Program-made: the position numbers and the translations under genes
The notes under the pieces: model-generated
What the model was told of the DNA's origin: nothing
The model's database searches: none
The model's input: only the letters and a program-made list of their open reading frames with translations
In this document: positions 11,411 to 23,227 of the stretch, piece after piece
How the letters are laid out: the number at the start of each line of letters is the position of its first letter
Position numbering within the stretch: the stretch's first letter is position 1
NCBI GenBank assembly: GCA_037074705.1
Contig: CM073590.1
Location: forward strand, 92,310,947 to 92,374,946
Length of the DNA stretch: 64,000 nt
Direction: 5' to 3'
DNA from: Zhengitettix transpicula
Lineage: Eukaryota; Arthropoda; Insecta; Orthoptera; Tetrigidae

Positions 11411-14338
11411 CAAAATTTAGAATTTCTCAAATAAAATCTTCAAGTATTTGAAGCGTCTTGAAATCTGAAATTTCGCAGGGGTGTCAGTGACAGTGGACGG
11501 GCGTTTGTTGAGCAGGGCCGAGAGGTTAAAATTTATGACGGTCACTTTCACACGTCTGTTTGGCAGACCAGGGGAGTTGAACAGAAACTGCTGAATATCC
11601 CATTAAAGCGGACGTAAACTAAAAAAGAGATATGTAAATTTGTTTTCAGGGCCCCAAGGAGCAAGTTTATATATTTAAAATGTTAAAAGTAGTCAAAGTG
11701 GTTAAGAGTTAAGTAGTAAATAAAGTACCTATCAGCAGACGGTGAATTATTATAGAAGATACATATTATGAAGAAGTTTTAGTGTGACTGTTTGATGAAA
11801 AAGTTAAGTGGTGCTAATTAAAAATCAGAGTATTCTGAATGAAAAGTGTCAACGGAAGAAGATTTTAGTGTTGAACAGAAAATAATTCAAGACAGCTAGA
11901 CGGCTTTCAGAAAGGCGAACGATAAACAGAGCGGACACAAGCTCTTCAGATAAGATTTTGATGTACAAAAATTGTAAAAAAAAATCCGTTCATATTTTCT
12001 CAAGGGTTTTGCTAATGTCTCCCGACGAAAATTAACCTTGATGAAAAATGTACTAGTTAATTTATATGTAACATTTTGTAAGCTTTCTTTATTTCAAGTT
12101 CATTGCTTAGATATTAATTAAAATATTCATTATTAATCAAAAACTTTAATTTTTTATAATAAATAAAACATCATCAGAAATTATTCATTAAAAATTTGTT
12201 TCTCTTGTTTCTTTAAGTAAAAACGTTATTGAATGTAGTTAAAACTTAATTTAAAACCATTCCTTTTTAATTAATGACTATGATGTAAGTTTAAAGCTCT
12301 TTATCTGAAGTTTTAAATAAATTCGAGACTGTATAAAAGGTTTTATATTAATAATTGAATTATTTTGGAAACGTGTAGAAAATTGTACATAATTTAATTC
12401 TTCCATTAGTTCGTAAAGACACGAACTTTTACTGGATTAACCAATATAAAATGACCTTGTTATTAGGAAAACTTTATTCGTTTCACTATAATTTTACATG
12501 GATCGCATGTGCTTGAAACTTTGTAAGTTATAAATACATCATAACACTCTCGTCCTCTATCCCTTGTGTTCCCCTCGTCAAGTTAAACAACCAGTATAAG
12601 AGACATGGGTTGCGTTTTGGAGGTATAACTCTCATAAATCTGTCCCGGATTGTTTTCCCAGGCTGTACTTGAAGAAACAAAGAAGCTTATCCTGGTCCCA
12701 GAAATAGCTCATGGCAAACAATAACATCCAACGCCTATATGGAATGCTTGTTGATCCTTCAAGACGCATAATTAGTGGTTACGTGACTTTTGTTTAACAT
12801 GTATGGAAAGCGTTTAAGAAATTAGACTGGGGAGTGAAAGCTATAGACATTGAATAGACAAGCTGAACAATCAACCTGCTAAAGAATGCAAATTAAATAA
12901 GAAGACCATTAATATTTGGAAGAAGAATACAGAGAAATTTGAGACAGAGACCATTTACTTGGACGAGTTTTTTAATACATACGTTTAGACCCAGAAAAAT
13001 CTGGTATTTATACAGTAACGTTCTGGATATTGACTGCTCAAAAAATTCGGGGAATACGAAACGGACAATCAGATAAATATTTTGCAACCGATTGATTTTT
13101 AACATATAATTAATTGATTGTTATGTCTCAGAAATGTTATCATATTTGAAAGAATTCACTCCAAATTTAATACATTTATCTTACAAATTATTGGGCAAGC
13201 TGTGAATTTGGTACCAAATAAATTCTTCAACGTCAGTATTTAACATCTGAGGCCAAATATCAAATACCGGCGAGTTAAAATAATACGAACATAAGTTATC
13301 AATAATTTAAAAATTAAGTACATGAGATTAAAAAATTCGCAGTGATTCGAGAGAAATATTTTAATTCAAGTACTACGTATACGAAACGATTGCTGAATAC
13401 AACACAAAAGTAATTTCCTAACAAATACATGTAAGAAGAAGAGACATGATATTCTACTTTAATGGCCAATTGAAAATATTACGTCGTGAAAACAAAACAG
13501 TAAATTTGACGTATGATTTCCAGTTGCTCAGAGGAATTATGGACATTACATAAATGGGATACATGAGTTGCAAAGCTGTAAAATTGTAAGGGGAACCGCT
13601 GCTGACTAAGTAATTAGCTCCTTCTGGTCATGCAATACACCAAACCTAACAAACAGTCAGGAGTAGTGTTCGTAATGAAGGCTAAGGAAAGTTTCACTGC
13701 GAATTATACCCTGATTAATATTACTTATTGAAGCTAGTTACGTTTTTTGTCAATAGTTACAGAAGATAAAAAAAGTGAATTTATGTGTCGTGTTTAATTG
13801 ACAATACAAGATAAAATTTTAGGGTGTAGGAAAATATCTAAGAAAATTTAAATACATAAGCTAAACAAACGACTCACAAATATTGCAGTGAATTTTGGGT
13901 CCGTCTATAGAATTATTTATGTAAGTTGAAGTGCACATGGTCTGTAATAAATATATTTTCACCACAGAATTGAAGATGTCATAATATTAATTGTACGTTA
14001 TATTTAAATTCAATTCTTATACTTATTTCTACACTTATCACATTTTTCCGTCTTAATTTTAGTATCTAACGTCGATTACACAGGATTTCAGTTTTCTTTT
14101 CTTTTTTCCATAAATGAGCGTTTTACAATTGATAAGTGGTCCTTTATTAGAAAATGATTGATTGTAAATCAGTTAGCTTATGATATAGGTTAAACAGCGT
14201 TTTGCAAAACGAACTAATTGTTCCCATGTGTAAAACGTTAACTTCAAGTTTGAACGCTTGATAGAAATTCTATGGAACATTTGATGGCTTAATTTTTAAT
14301 TTCTCTTAGTTCTTTTTTATCAGGTTAATAATTTTTTC
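11411..14338. other. unassigned AT-rich DNA
   Basis: No gene, RNA or shared repeat was recognised. The 70-codon minus-strand frame at 12893-13105 has no domain signature or credible splice context. Confidence 0.45.
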
Positions 14339-14532
14339 TACGAGTATTTAGTGACCTTCTAGTACGCCCAATGTAGCAGGAATTACAATCGGTTCAAAAG
14401 ATTCCTATAAAATGTTTGGTATAGCTGCCAAGTCCGTTTTCGTATATATTTTTATCAAGAAGGAAAGTGTAATAGTAGATCTGTAAATGATGGTTTGTAT
14501 ATATTCATTAAAATTTGGTCGAACTTCTGATG
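14339..14532 (+). repeat. direct duplication, copy 1
   Basis: About 194 bp repeated at 14839-15032, an offset of exactly 500 bp. I counted only two substitutions (CAGG to CAGC, and AAAAG to AAAAC). The copy lies inside a Penelope-like remnant. Confidence 0.9.
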
Positions 14533-14838
14533 ATAAAAGTATCAGGTTAATGATAATAATATTTAAAAATATATTGAAATAAGCATTTTTTTGTATTTTT
14601 TTCACCATAATTGTTATATTCTTGCTTTTCGTCGTCTGCGATCTTGATTTTTGAGAGATATTCGTCTGCCTGGGATTTAATTCGAACTTTCTGCACCATG
14701 GTCTGTGAATTAAACGGCAAATGGAAACTCGCAAATTCGTTTTGTATTTATTTAATCAGTGAACAGAAAATTACCATTTATTTTGAACTACATTCCGTTT
14801 TTAATGTAGAATTTGATGTTAGAGATATGTTCTTTGAT

Positions 14839-15032
14839 TACGAGTATTTAGTGACCTTCTAGTACGCCCAATGTAGCAGCAATTACAATCGGTTCAAAAC
14901 ATTCCTATAAAATGTTTGGTATAGCTGCCAAGTCCGTTTTCGTATATATTTTTATCAAGAAGGAAAGTGTAATAGTAGATCTGTAAATGATGGTTTGTAT
15001 ATATTCATTAAAATTTGGTCGAACTTCTGATG
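14839..15032 (+). repeat. direct duplication, copy 2
   Basis: Second copy of the 194-bp block. Its upstream flank differs from copy 1 except for the adjacent TA. The downstream flank diverges right after GAACTTCTGATG. Confidence 0.9.
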
Positions 15033-15305
15033 TAAAAATTTGTATTAACGGAGAACAAATTAAAATATGGATTGAAGTGGTGACAGTATCAGAATGATAA
15101 TGGATTTTGATCAATCTGATATTTTTAAAGGGTTTTTATTAGGAATTAAAATGTTACTGATAATTTTTATGTTTTCTTGATGGAAGTTGGATTTAAAAAA
15201 TAATATAGCAACGCTATCTACCATAACTCTCTTATGGTTAGGAATACATGTTCTGAGTATGTAGGTTTTCTAAACCAATTGGTTATAGCGCGATAGTTTT
15301 ATTAT

Positions 15306-15307
<2 letters not shown>

Positions 15308-15347
<40 letters not shown>
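15308..15347. repeat. (AT)n microsatellite
   Basis: About 20 AT units bordering the family B repeat that starts close by. Confidence 0.95.
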
Positions 15348-15349
<2 letters not shown>

Positions 15350-15354
15350 CATTA

Positions 15355-15812
15355 GATTTTAGCAAGGGTTGAGAGCTTGGTAAGTTGGAATTTGAGCAGG
15401 CGCCGCCGAGACGGGGAGATAATCCCTTCAGTCTGGAATTGGACACGTATGATGTTGACCCTCGGCAGTTACCTGGACTGTCGCAACGTGCGAAACGTTC
15501 GCTGAAAATCCCATAAATTTGAATTAACACGTGACTGCCTGAACAAATGACATTTCTTGGTTCAGGAAAGATCGATCCTAAGATGATCGAGGCGATTGAT
15601 TTTTGACATCCAGCGAGGGGCCTGAAAGAAAAGTAGAGACACAGAAGGACAAACCGTCGCCAGCGACGGACGTGCAGCCCCAACTTGCAGTTTCGAGAGG
15701 ACACTTGCAGTTTCGATAGGACCCGGAGAGATCGAGGGTGCCACACGATACCGGCCAGACATCAACGAAGGTAACTGCCAAGTATCTCAATCCTTGACGC
15801 GCCTGGGGGAAT
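15355..15812 (+). repeat. dispersed repeat family B, copy 1
   Basis: Shares with 18636-19048 the right end ATCTCAATCCTTGACGCGCC, the internal TTTCTTGGTTCAGGAAAGA block and the left-end TTAGCAAGGGTTGAGAGCTT region, in the same order and orientation. It has a notably higher GC content than its flanks. Overlapping short minus-strand frames exist but are not conserved in the second copy. The element class is unknown. Confidence 0.6.
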
Positions 15813-18085
15813 TACCGTAGACCATGTTTAACTGAGATTAAGGGATCAGATTGTTTTGTCAGGCTAACTGAACACTGTATTTTTTTATTTTTTGTCCATG
15901 TTCAGATAACTAATTATTAAATTCTGGAAATATTCTCTTAATTTATCATTTAAAAACCTACCACTACATGGTGAGAATGGAAGTATTGATAATCATTACA
16001 GTGACATCCAGGAAATTACGAGAAGGTTCAATGTGAGTTAATGAGCTAATTTTAAATTGGACTGAGGATTATTTGAAAACATTGACTTTGAGTTCAATTT
16101 TTGAGGACAAAACTCTGCAATAAATTTCGTCTACGTAACTAATGTGGACTAGACATTGGACTGGAATCAGAGAAAGACAAGAATTATGTGAGTTACTAAT
16201 GGCACACATGACAATCTCAGTAAGTGAATTTGATCCTTAGAATTTAAATTTTCCCATCGGTTCGACACATTTTAGAGTCTAATTTTTGTGATAGTATTGA
16301 TTAAACACTACCGCATTTCAGAATTAGCTAAATTAAATTGTGGAGTATTTTATTTTTAAATGTAAGACGCTGCTACGACGAGGCGAGGATCTAAGGTTTC
16401 CAGACGAAGGAACGGCTTAACTAGCTGCCAGCCTGCTCCTTCTGGCGGTAACAAATGACAGCTGTAACAACAGTCACCATGAATCAACCGGTGAATGTTT
16501 TATAAGCGACAGACTGCCAGCTCCGCATCTTCAGGCTTACTTCGCATCTTCATAGCGCTATAAATATGAGGTGTCAGGCTTAACTCTGTCCCGAAACTGC
16601 TTTCCTTTCGCGGGGCGCAAGTCCTTTGAGTACTTAAAGTTCACAAAGTACTTCAGTATTTACTTTCCAAGCATAGTTGATATCGTGCGCTATAGGATGT
16701 TACACAGTTAAAGTGAAACTTATTTAGAGACCAGTTAAACATGAAAAGTGTGATTTTGAGTACAAAATTTAAAATCGAGTACCTAATTTTTTTTATCAAA
16801 TATACTATATTGACTAACTAAATCTTGAAACACCTTGGTCGACTCGAAATTTTAATTTCAAGTTTTGTTACGGCCCAAAACAGTTCCAAAATCTGTTACG
16901 ATAATTAAATAATTACACCTTAAAAATACTAGACAATGTTTGCATTGAGACTTGTCAAAGATGCAAAATAGCTGTTTGTTATTCTCTTAATTACAGTAAT
17001 AATAAATATAAAGAGCATAAATTTAATACCATTTCAGATTTGTAGTAACTTAATAATATGTACTTTCTTTAAACAATACACAACGATGATATCAAAGTAT
17101 TTTATAATGGAAATTTATGTGTTACTTTATTAATTTATTCCGTTTATGCCTTTAACAATAATTTTATAAACTAGTTTCATGCATGTCCTTCATATGCCGT
17201 GAGGAGGGTGGGATAAAATAAATGATAAGCGTATGGATAGTTTTTATTGCATTATTTGCATCATTTGATAGAGCTTGAATCTATCTTTTTCTTTAACGTG
17301 TTACTTATAAGTCATTGTTACACTACCAATTATTTTATTTAATAATTTTTAGTGTAATAAAGTTTCGCGATAGCGATGCCACCACCCTATGCGGAACAAA
17401 ACGGAATACGACAACGCGCCAAATTATATGCGTAACTCGGTTTTGTATTTGTAAATATCATCGACGTATATATTAACTAGATGTATTAGTTACATTACGT
17501 TGCTACTGTTCATACAAATTTTTTAAAGAGGTGCTGAATTTGAATTGTATTATTGTTATTTAGCTTTGAAATAAAGGCATCTGGATCCCATTCTATTGAT
17601 ATTGGTTCATTCTCACTCTTGGATGATTTGTTTTAGGATTTCTCTAAATTATCGAGCGATTTCCGCGTAGGACGTTTCACTAATATTAAAAAATGCTAAT
17701 ACTTAATTTTAAGAATTGAATAAATTGTTTTTTGAATGTTTTTTTCTAAATTGTATTGCTTACCACACTATTCACTCAAATGAAAATAAAAAGTGATATT
17801 ATTAAATACTAAGCAGGATTTTATCATCTCTATATGCTGTAGTCAATATTAAACACTTAGAAGTAAATATATTCCTGACTATTATTCAAAAAATATAAAA
17901 ATAATAATTAATACATATTTGTGTGTAAAAATTAAAGATAAACTTAGTTTAAACTGTTAAAATAGGAGGGACTGTTACCTCTAAATTTGAGAGTATTTTG
18001 TAATGATGAAATCAGACAGTGACGAACGGATTATTCATATTATATCATATTATTTTATTTTTATTTAATCTGTTTGTGTTTGTAG
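15813..18085. other. unassigned stretch with a GC-richer promoter-like patch
   Basis: Mostly AT-rich. The exception is 16360-16650, which is GC-richer and contains GCGCTATAAATATGAGG at about 16553-16569, a good TATA box. There is no identifiable gene downstream, so this may equally be a decayed LTR. Nothing else was recognised. Confidence 0.4.
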
Positions 18086-18231
18086 AAGGCGGAGGGTGAT
18101 AATTTTTTGTAGGATATTACGTCCAGACATACTCTTGACAAAAAATATATTAATACCTAGTATATACTATATTTTTTGTCACGAGTATGTCAGGACGTAA
18201 TATCCTCCAAAAAATCATCATCCTCCACCTT
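18086..18231. mobile_element. 146-bp palindromic MITE-like element
   Basis: Arms 18086-18148 and 18169-18231 (63 bp each) are near-perfect reverse complements separated by about 20 bp. The outer ends are AAGGCGGAGG and CCTCCACCTT. Size, fold-back structure and clean edges fit a miniature inverted-repeat element. No target duplication could be fixed with confidence. Confidence 0.7.
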
Positions 18232-18635
18232 AAGAGGAAGAGTAAAGTAGTGAGAATGAATTTAAAGTTTTACCTTACCATATGGCGTATGAAAATTTAG
18301 ATAGTCTCAAAGTTATTTACAGTTCATCTATTTAGGTGGAAAGCGAACAAAAACATTTTACAAGTAGTTAATATCATAGTTTCGAATGTCCGTCGTTTAG
18401 TCTCCATTTAATTTACTATGACAGTTTAATCTTCATACGGTTTTGTGGATCAACGACAACAATTTTCTTCTAAAGTTTTTTGACCATTGTTTTTCGAAAA
18501 GAAAACAAGAATAGCGTTACAGCCAGTAATTTAGATGCTAATGCTTTAAGATCATATAATGGATAGGAATTAAATATATACTGCAGCACAAAAGTTTAAA
18601 AAAATTCATTAAGAAAAATTTTTATTATTTAACTT

Positions 18636-19048
18636 AATTAGAGCTTTTACCAAAGATTGAAAACTTGACAAGTCTAGCGTGTACCTCGAGGGCGTAATCC
18701 CAGAACGGATCAAACGAATACCTGATTTTCCCTACTATGAATTCGCATATGGCGAAAGTGGGAATTGGGCAAAATAATTTCAGAAAATTGAGGAATTCAC
18801 TAAAACACTTGATTGATAGTCTCAACATATTTCGTGGTCCTGGAAATTCCTCCAAGAATATGATGAATTACGGATTTCCGGCACAGCCGTTGTGGTGTGC
18901 AAAAATAAATTGTTTCATATTTTACTCGTCGTAGAGCTGAGAGTCGACGGCGAAGGGTTGGAAAATCCGCAGATGTCGTTGGCTGTCGGCGGCGACATAT
19001 GCACAAACGGTTAACTGCCATGTTTCTCAATCCTTGACGCGCCTAAGA
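18636..19048 (+). repeat. dispersed repeat family B, copy 2
   Basis: Diverged copy of the 15.4-kb repeat, sharing the end TCTCAATCCTTGACGCGCCT and the ATATTTCGTGGTCCTGGAAA block. An inverted fragment of its middle section occurs at 19424-19469. Confidence 0.6.
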
Positions 19049-19423
19049 GAGAAATCTACGTTTACGGTTGAACCCAAGAATAAAGATATCCAATTGCTCC
19101 TGCGGCTAGAAGCCAGCTGAAATATTACATTTAAATAATTTTCAAATGAGTAGCGTAAAATGTTTCTGTTTACGTTTACTATATTAACAACGTATTAAAT
19201 TATTTATATAAAAGTCTATCATTTATTTAATACGTGCAATAGGAATGCGATATAACATATTATGTTTGTTTTTATTTTTATATGTGAGCCAATCATTGCA
19301 CCGATAAATAACAATTCAGAAAAAATAAGATTCTGCTTATAGAATTTAAATGATGTCTATACTTTACAGATGAATGACTGAGGGAAATTATAAACGAACT
19401 ATATATATATTTCCAAGACCACA

Positions 19424-19466
19424 AAATATGTTGGAACTATGTTTTAGTGAATTCCTCAATTTTCTG

Positions 19467-19469
<3 letters not shown>
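19424..19469 (-). repeat. inverted family B fragment beside LTR F
   Basis: Reverse complement of part of 18780-18843 (CAGAAAATTGAGGAATTCAC is shared). It directly abuts the (AT)n tract that flanks the 19.5-kb LTR. Confidence 0.65.

Positions 19470-19501
<32 letters not shown>
19470..19501. repeat. (AT)n tract, left flank of LTR F
   Basis: About 16 AT units immediately before the TG end of the LTR. Confidence 0.95.
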
Positions 19502-19504
<3 letters not shown>

Positions 19505-20926
19505 AGTAAACAAACGTTTACTTAATAAGATTTTTATATTTTAACAAACAAACTTTATTAACAATTATCAGAATTTATAATTATACATTTAATATTTTAA
19601 AAAGATCTCTTTCTCTCATGGGTCTCTACTGGGTTTGATAACGGACAGAACACTTGAATAATCAAAGAACCCAACATTTATCTTTCAATTAAACAGAAGT
19701 ATCGAAGAAACTTATTAACGAACTTATTCTACAGATTGCTTCTAAATTTACAAGAGTTTATTTTATTATCAAAAGAAGAGAACGATATCTGACTGTATCC
19801 TTTAATTACGTTTACACATGTTAATACCATAAATTTCAACTCACGATTTCTCAGGAACCTTTGGCTCGTTCATTAAACACACACTTTATAGACTGGACGT
19901 TTACACACACTGACTAACACATATTATTGGTTCGACGATAGCTGGCTCTCCATACTAGGTAAAGAACATCCCAGTTGCTCGTGGTGACACTACTCGACGC
20001 TGGATGCTGTATCCTGGTCTCCTAACATTGAAGACTGGTCAAATTTTGATACTAATACAGATTGAACTTCTGCATATGAAAATGTTTATAGTTGAATAAT
20101 TTTCTATTTCTCTCGCAGGCTGCAAATTTTCTCCATTCCCTCCGTGCTTACACTCAACTCCAACTAACTTCCAAGTTTGATGCCCACAGCATCTCTCTCT
20201 TACGCTGACTGACGCTGACTCCTCTCCCTCGCTGACTCTACTCCCGATGCTCACAGCACCCCTCTCCCACGCTGACTCTACTCACGATGCTCACAGCACC
20301 CCTCTCCCACGCTGACTCTACTCACGATGCTCACAGCACCCCTCTCCCACGCTGACTGAATCACAATAGCATATATACTACTAGCCTCCTCGTTTCCTTT
20401 TGTTCCAAGCCCCACGTCGCATCTTCGCGGTGACAGAATCTCCATTACTGAGATTTACAATCTGCAGAAGCAGTTCCTTAGCAAAATAGCTAGCCCCTCC
20501 GTCATGTCACATCGAGACAGGACCCGCAAATACTTTGCACCCTCAATTGCTCTGGACTTTTCGTCCTCACAAGACTTGCACAAGACTCGCGTTGACCCCT
20601 CCTTACAAATCCTAAGTAAATACGCCACTTGTCAGGCCATTAATCAGAGACAATAGCCTGCCCTAAAATCACTTTGGCACCGGCTACTCGAATGCCTTTC
20701 TTAAACCGATACCTCTTGCGACCGGCCACCCACGTGCCCTTTTTTGTTGCTGTACACGTCCTAAGTACACATCGCAACTTCCTGTGCCGGCCCAGACCCT
20801 TCATCCGAAATAAATGTCTTGCCGCTCTGTCTTGTCACATCAAGACAGGACCCGTAATTACTTTGCCCTTGCGTCCTCTTCCCAACATGTGCGCTGTTCC
20901 GAAACAATGCATTCCCTCAATGCATT

Positions 20927-20929
<3 letters not shown>
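19502..20929 (-). mobile_element. solo LTR F (minus orientation)
   Basis: A 1428-bp unit bounded by TGTAGTAAAC and TGCATTACA and flanked by (AT)n on both sides, as expected for insertion of a TG...CA LTR into an AT microsatellite. It is related to LTR E (23445-24315, same orientation): both have a TGTARTAAACA end and a TCTYTACTGGGTTTGATAA block near the lower-coordinate end. On the minus strand a TATA-like AGTATATATGCT lies just upstream of a 40-bp tandem array. No internal retroviral genes are present. The orientation comes from that comparison and from related plus-strand LTRs. Confidence 0.65.
20230..20357. repeat. 40-bp tandem repeat inside LTR F
   Basis: About 3.2 copies with exact 40-bp period. 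GCTGACTCTA begins at 20231, 20271 and 20311, and a partial copy begins at 20351. The unit also contains GATGCTCACAGCACCCCTCT. It probably expanded within the LTR regulatory region. Confidence 0.92.

Positions 20930-20995
<66 letters not shown>
20930..20995. repeat. compound (AT)n(GT)n microsatellite
   Basis: AT units to about 20965 followed by GT units to about 20995. It forms the right flank of LTR F. Confidence 0.95.
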
Positions 20996-20999
<4 letters not shown>

Positions 21000-21026
21000 A
21001 TATTCTCAATTTTCTGATATATATTA

Positions 21027-21908
21027 TGGTAATTAAAAGGAAATAATTAATTAATTAATAAAATTTGGAGTTGTATTGTTGGCGGCGTAAAAACACACAA
21101 TATATACAAGGATATGTGGCAATAATGCATGCTTGCTGGGATTGTAGAAGTTCGTTCGCTAGACGCGCGGTGCTCCAGAGGGCCCTGCAGTATTAAGTAG
21201 TAGACGGTCGCGAAAGGACTGTAATTTAGTAAGTGTCAGGCTGTATGTAATTCAACAGCTCAAATATTCGAAAAATGGTCTACAGGTTCCAGTCGGTGAA
21301 CAAAAAATTACGACGATCCAACGCCGACTATTATAGTTAGCTTACATTAATGAGCTACACATTTTTATTCAATTATTGGGAGCCCACGATTATTGCATCC
21401 AGCAGATAACAAACTTTGGATTGTGTTAGTAAGATTTTGTTAGAAGGAACAGCGAAGCAAGCAAGCATTGTGAGAAATTTTAGAAAGCAGAAAGTGTTGA
21501 GTATTAAATTCTGTATATAAATGGCCTGTCTATAAAATGTTAATAATTGTGTGTGTGTGAACGACCCAATTTCCTTGGTACCAGAAAACATTAAGGTAAA
21601 ACTGCACAATTTACTATCTTTAAACCCGCAAGAGTTCAGATTTTAAATTTCATATCTCATATTAAGTATTGTAATTTTCTATTGATTGTTTGAATTTATG
21701 CCTTGATAGCTTTGTGAATTTGATTGTTTAATAAGTATTTTTTTTTATTGAAGGCCCGGTGTTCGGCGCTAAAAATAGCCGTGGTATTATTGTAAAGAAT
21801 TAATATGTAATGTGATTTAAATAATTTGCTTTAATAAATTAATATGTTTGTATATTTTAAATCTTCATTTTTATTAAAACATCCGATCATTTTAATTGTT
21901 TTACTACA
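21027..21908 (+). mobile_element. LTR D (plus orientation)
   Basis: Starts TGGTAATTAAAAGG after an AT-rich tract, the counterpart of the starts of LTRs A and B. It ends TTTTACTACA directly before a tRNA-Lys-like primer binding site at 21912. The R/U5-like region begins with GAAGGCCCGGTGTTCGGCG, comparable to the GGCCC(A/G)GTAAAGACCC region of the other copies. A TATA-like GTATATAAATGG lies at about 21512. No gag or pol follows. The LTR is strongly diverged from A and B. Confidence 0.55.
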
Positions 21909-22100
21909 AAATTGACGTCGTCAACGTGTGGTTTTTCTTAGTAAAATTTTAATTGTTTTGGCAATTATTTTATTGGACGCCCAATTTTTCATTGTAATTG
22001 TAAAAATTAGAATCACTACAAATTTTCACTATAACGTGCAGTTAATTTTCCGTTGTATTTAATTAAATATTACAAATTGGTGCCTTAACGTGGGGCTATA
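21909..22100 (+). repeat. tandem primer-binding-site-like array after LTR D
   Basis: Four partial matches to TGGCGCCCAACGTGGGGC, the complement of the 3' end of insect tRNA-Lys(CUU). They are TTGACGTCGTCAACGTGTGG (21912), TTGGACGCCCAATTTTT (21973), ATAACGTGCA (22031) and TTGGTGCCTTAACGTGGGGC (22077). Spacing is about 50-60 bp. The best match is the last unit, not the one nearest the LTR. Confidence 0.65.
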
Positions 22101-22187
22101 ACTGTCATTTATCTAAAATTACTAGAAATTGGACTTCAACTTTTTTTATTAAATTGTTTTAATGGTTAATTATCACTATATATATAT

Positions 22188-23227
22188 TGTGATCATAAAA
22201 GGGCAATTAATCATTAATAATTAATAATTACAAACTATTGAACTGAATTGTTACCAGCGAACACACAGAGATACAATAATGGTCGAGAATATTGAACAGG
22301 CAAGGCATTGTTTGGAATTAGCGCGCGTAAGTTGGTGGAGTGGGCAGTCAGACACAAGACATTTCTCAGTACGGAAGGAATTAAAAATTTGTCAGTGGGG
22401 TACAGTATAATTAAATTTAGCAGTTGGCGAAGGATTTCAGTCGAGAATGGTACTAAAATTAATGGAGTTGGAAATCAGAGGCGAGAGCATTGAGTTGTGT
22501 TAGCAGTTGGCGGTCAAAAGTGATCTTGTATGGAAGTGGTCAAGAGGATTTTAACACATTAAAAAGCAGTGGGAAACGAGATCGTCAGTCCAGTACCTCA
22601 GAAACGTCTCAGAGTACTTCAAAAATTTATCTTGAGATCGACGAGGAGGAGGTCCGTGAGGTGCCGCCAATAATAGAGTCCAACAATTGGAAAAAGTGTA
22701 AATTCAGTGATACATGGCCTGTTCATAAGTGTTCGAGGTGAAAGTTTTTTTTTTAGGGCAACAGGCTACATGAGGGTAATCCACATTGGGCAACTCGCCT
22801 TTAATAGCATAGGAAGGGATTAGAAAGGGGGTATACGGAAGTAAAAAAGAATCATTTAAAATTAAAATTGTAAACGTTAATAAAAGGTAGAATATCGTCA
22901 GATTTCTATTTCATTTCGTTTTATTTCGTTTTTATCCGATTACATTTCGAGAGTTTATTAAAAATATTTGTAAATAGTAAATTGTAAAATTAATTGTTCT
23001 TTATTTAAAAGACCCAATAAAGACCACGAGGTAAGAGAAAATGACATTTTGTACAAAATTGTTGTAAAGTTCAGCAAGTAATTTGTTTTGTAAGGTAATG
23101 TAGTTGTGTAAAATAAACTAATTGTTTAATTAAATTAAATATATGTTATTATTTCATGATCCCTTCATTAGTTAATTTTCAATTATTAGTTCAATTTAAT
23201 TAATTATTTTCATTATTGAGTACCACA
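22188..23227 (+). mobile_element. LTR A (plus orientation)
   Basis: Begins TGTGATCATAAAAGGG after (AT)n and ends GAGTACCACA, immediately followed by a primer-binding-site-like sequence. It is clearly homologous to LTR B (48012-48851) over ACTATTGAACTGAATTGTTA, AGTGATCTTGTATGGAAGTG, and the R/U5 region from ACCCAATAAAGACC to GAGTACCACA. It is longer than B partly because a 95-bp piece of family A repeat is inserted at 22751-22845. Short open frames inside (22308-22741) are LTR sequence, not genes. Confidence 0.75.
22751..22845 (+). repeat. dispersed repeat family A, copy 4 (fragment in LTR A)
   Basis: Carries the TAGGGCAACAGGCTACATGA, GGGTAATCCACATTGGGCAA and TAGCATAGGAAGGGATTAGA blocks. It covers only the first ~95 bp of the family and interrupts LTR A relative to LTR B, so it was acquired after the LTR family split. 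Confidence 0.8.

Larger units (their letters stand above)
14339..15110 (-). pseudogene. Penelope-like element remnant (GIY-YIG region), internally duplicated
   Basis: On the minus strand the segment just above 14838 translates to a run containing NCCYIGRTRRSLNTR. This matches the CNSCYIGQTKRSLNT stretch of the Penelope GIY-YIG endonuclease at 46.5 kb. The following minus-strand sequence matches the linker between reverse transcriptase and endonuclease (YRST pattern). The frame is broken by stops and shifts, so this is a dead fragment. A 194-bp block occurs twice, at 14339-14532 and 14839-15032. No catalytic reverse transcriptase motifs remain. Confidence 0.6.

Noticed and set aside
15270..15790. 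158-codon and shorter minus-strand frames
   Set aside because: They cover an (AT)n tract (poly Ile-Tyr) and family B repeat sequence, so they are not a gene.
20674..21036. 120-codon plus-strand frame
   Set aside because: It spans an LTR end and the (AT)n(GT)n microsatellite. The protein tail is simple-sequence translation.
22308..22741. Two adjacent plus-strand frames as a small gene
   Set aside because: They lie wholly within LTR A, and the equivalent region of LTR B does not keep the frames.
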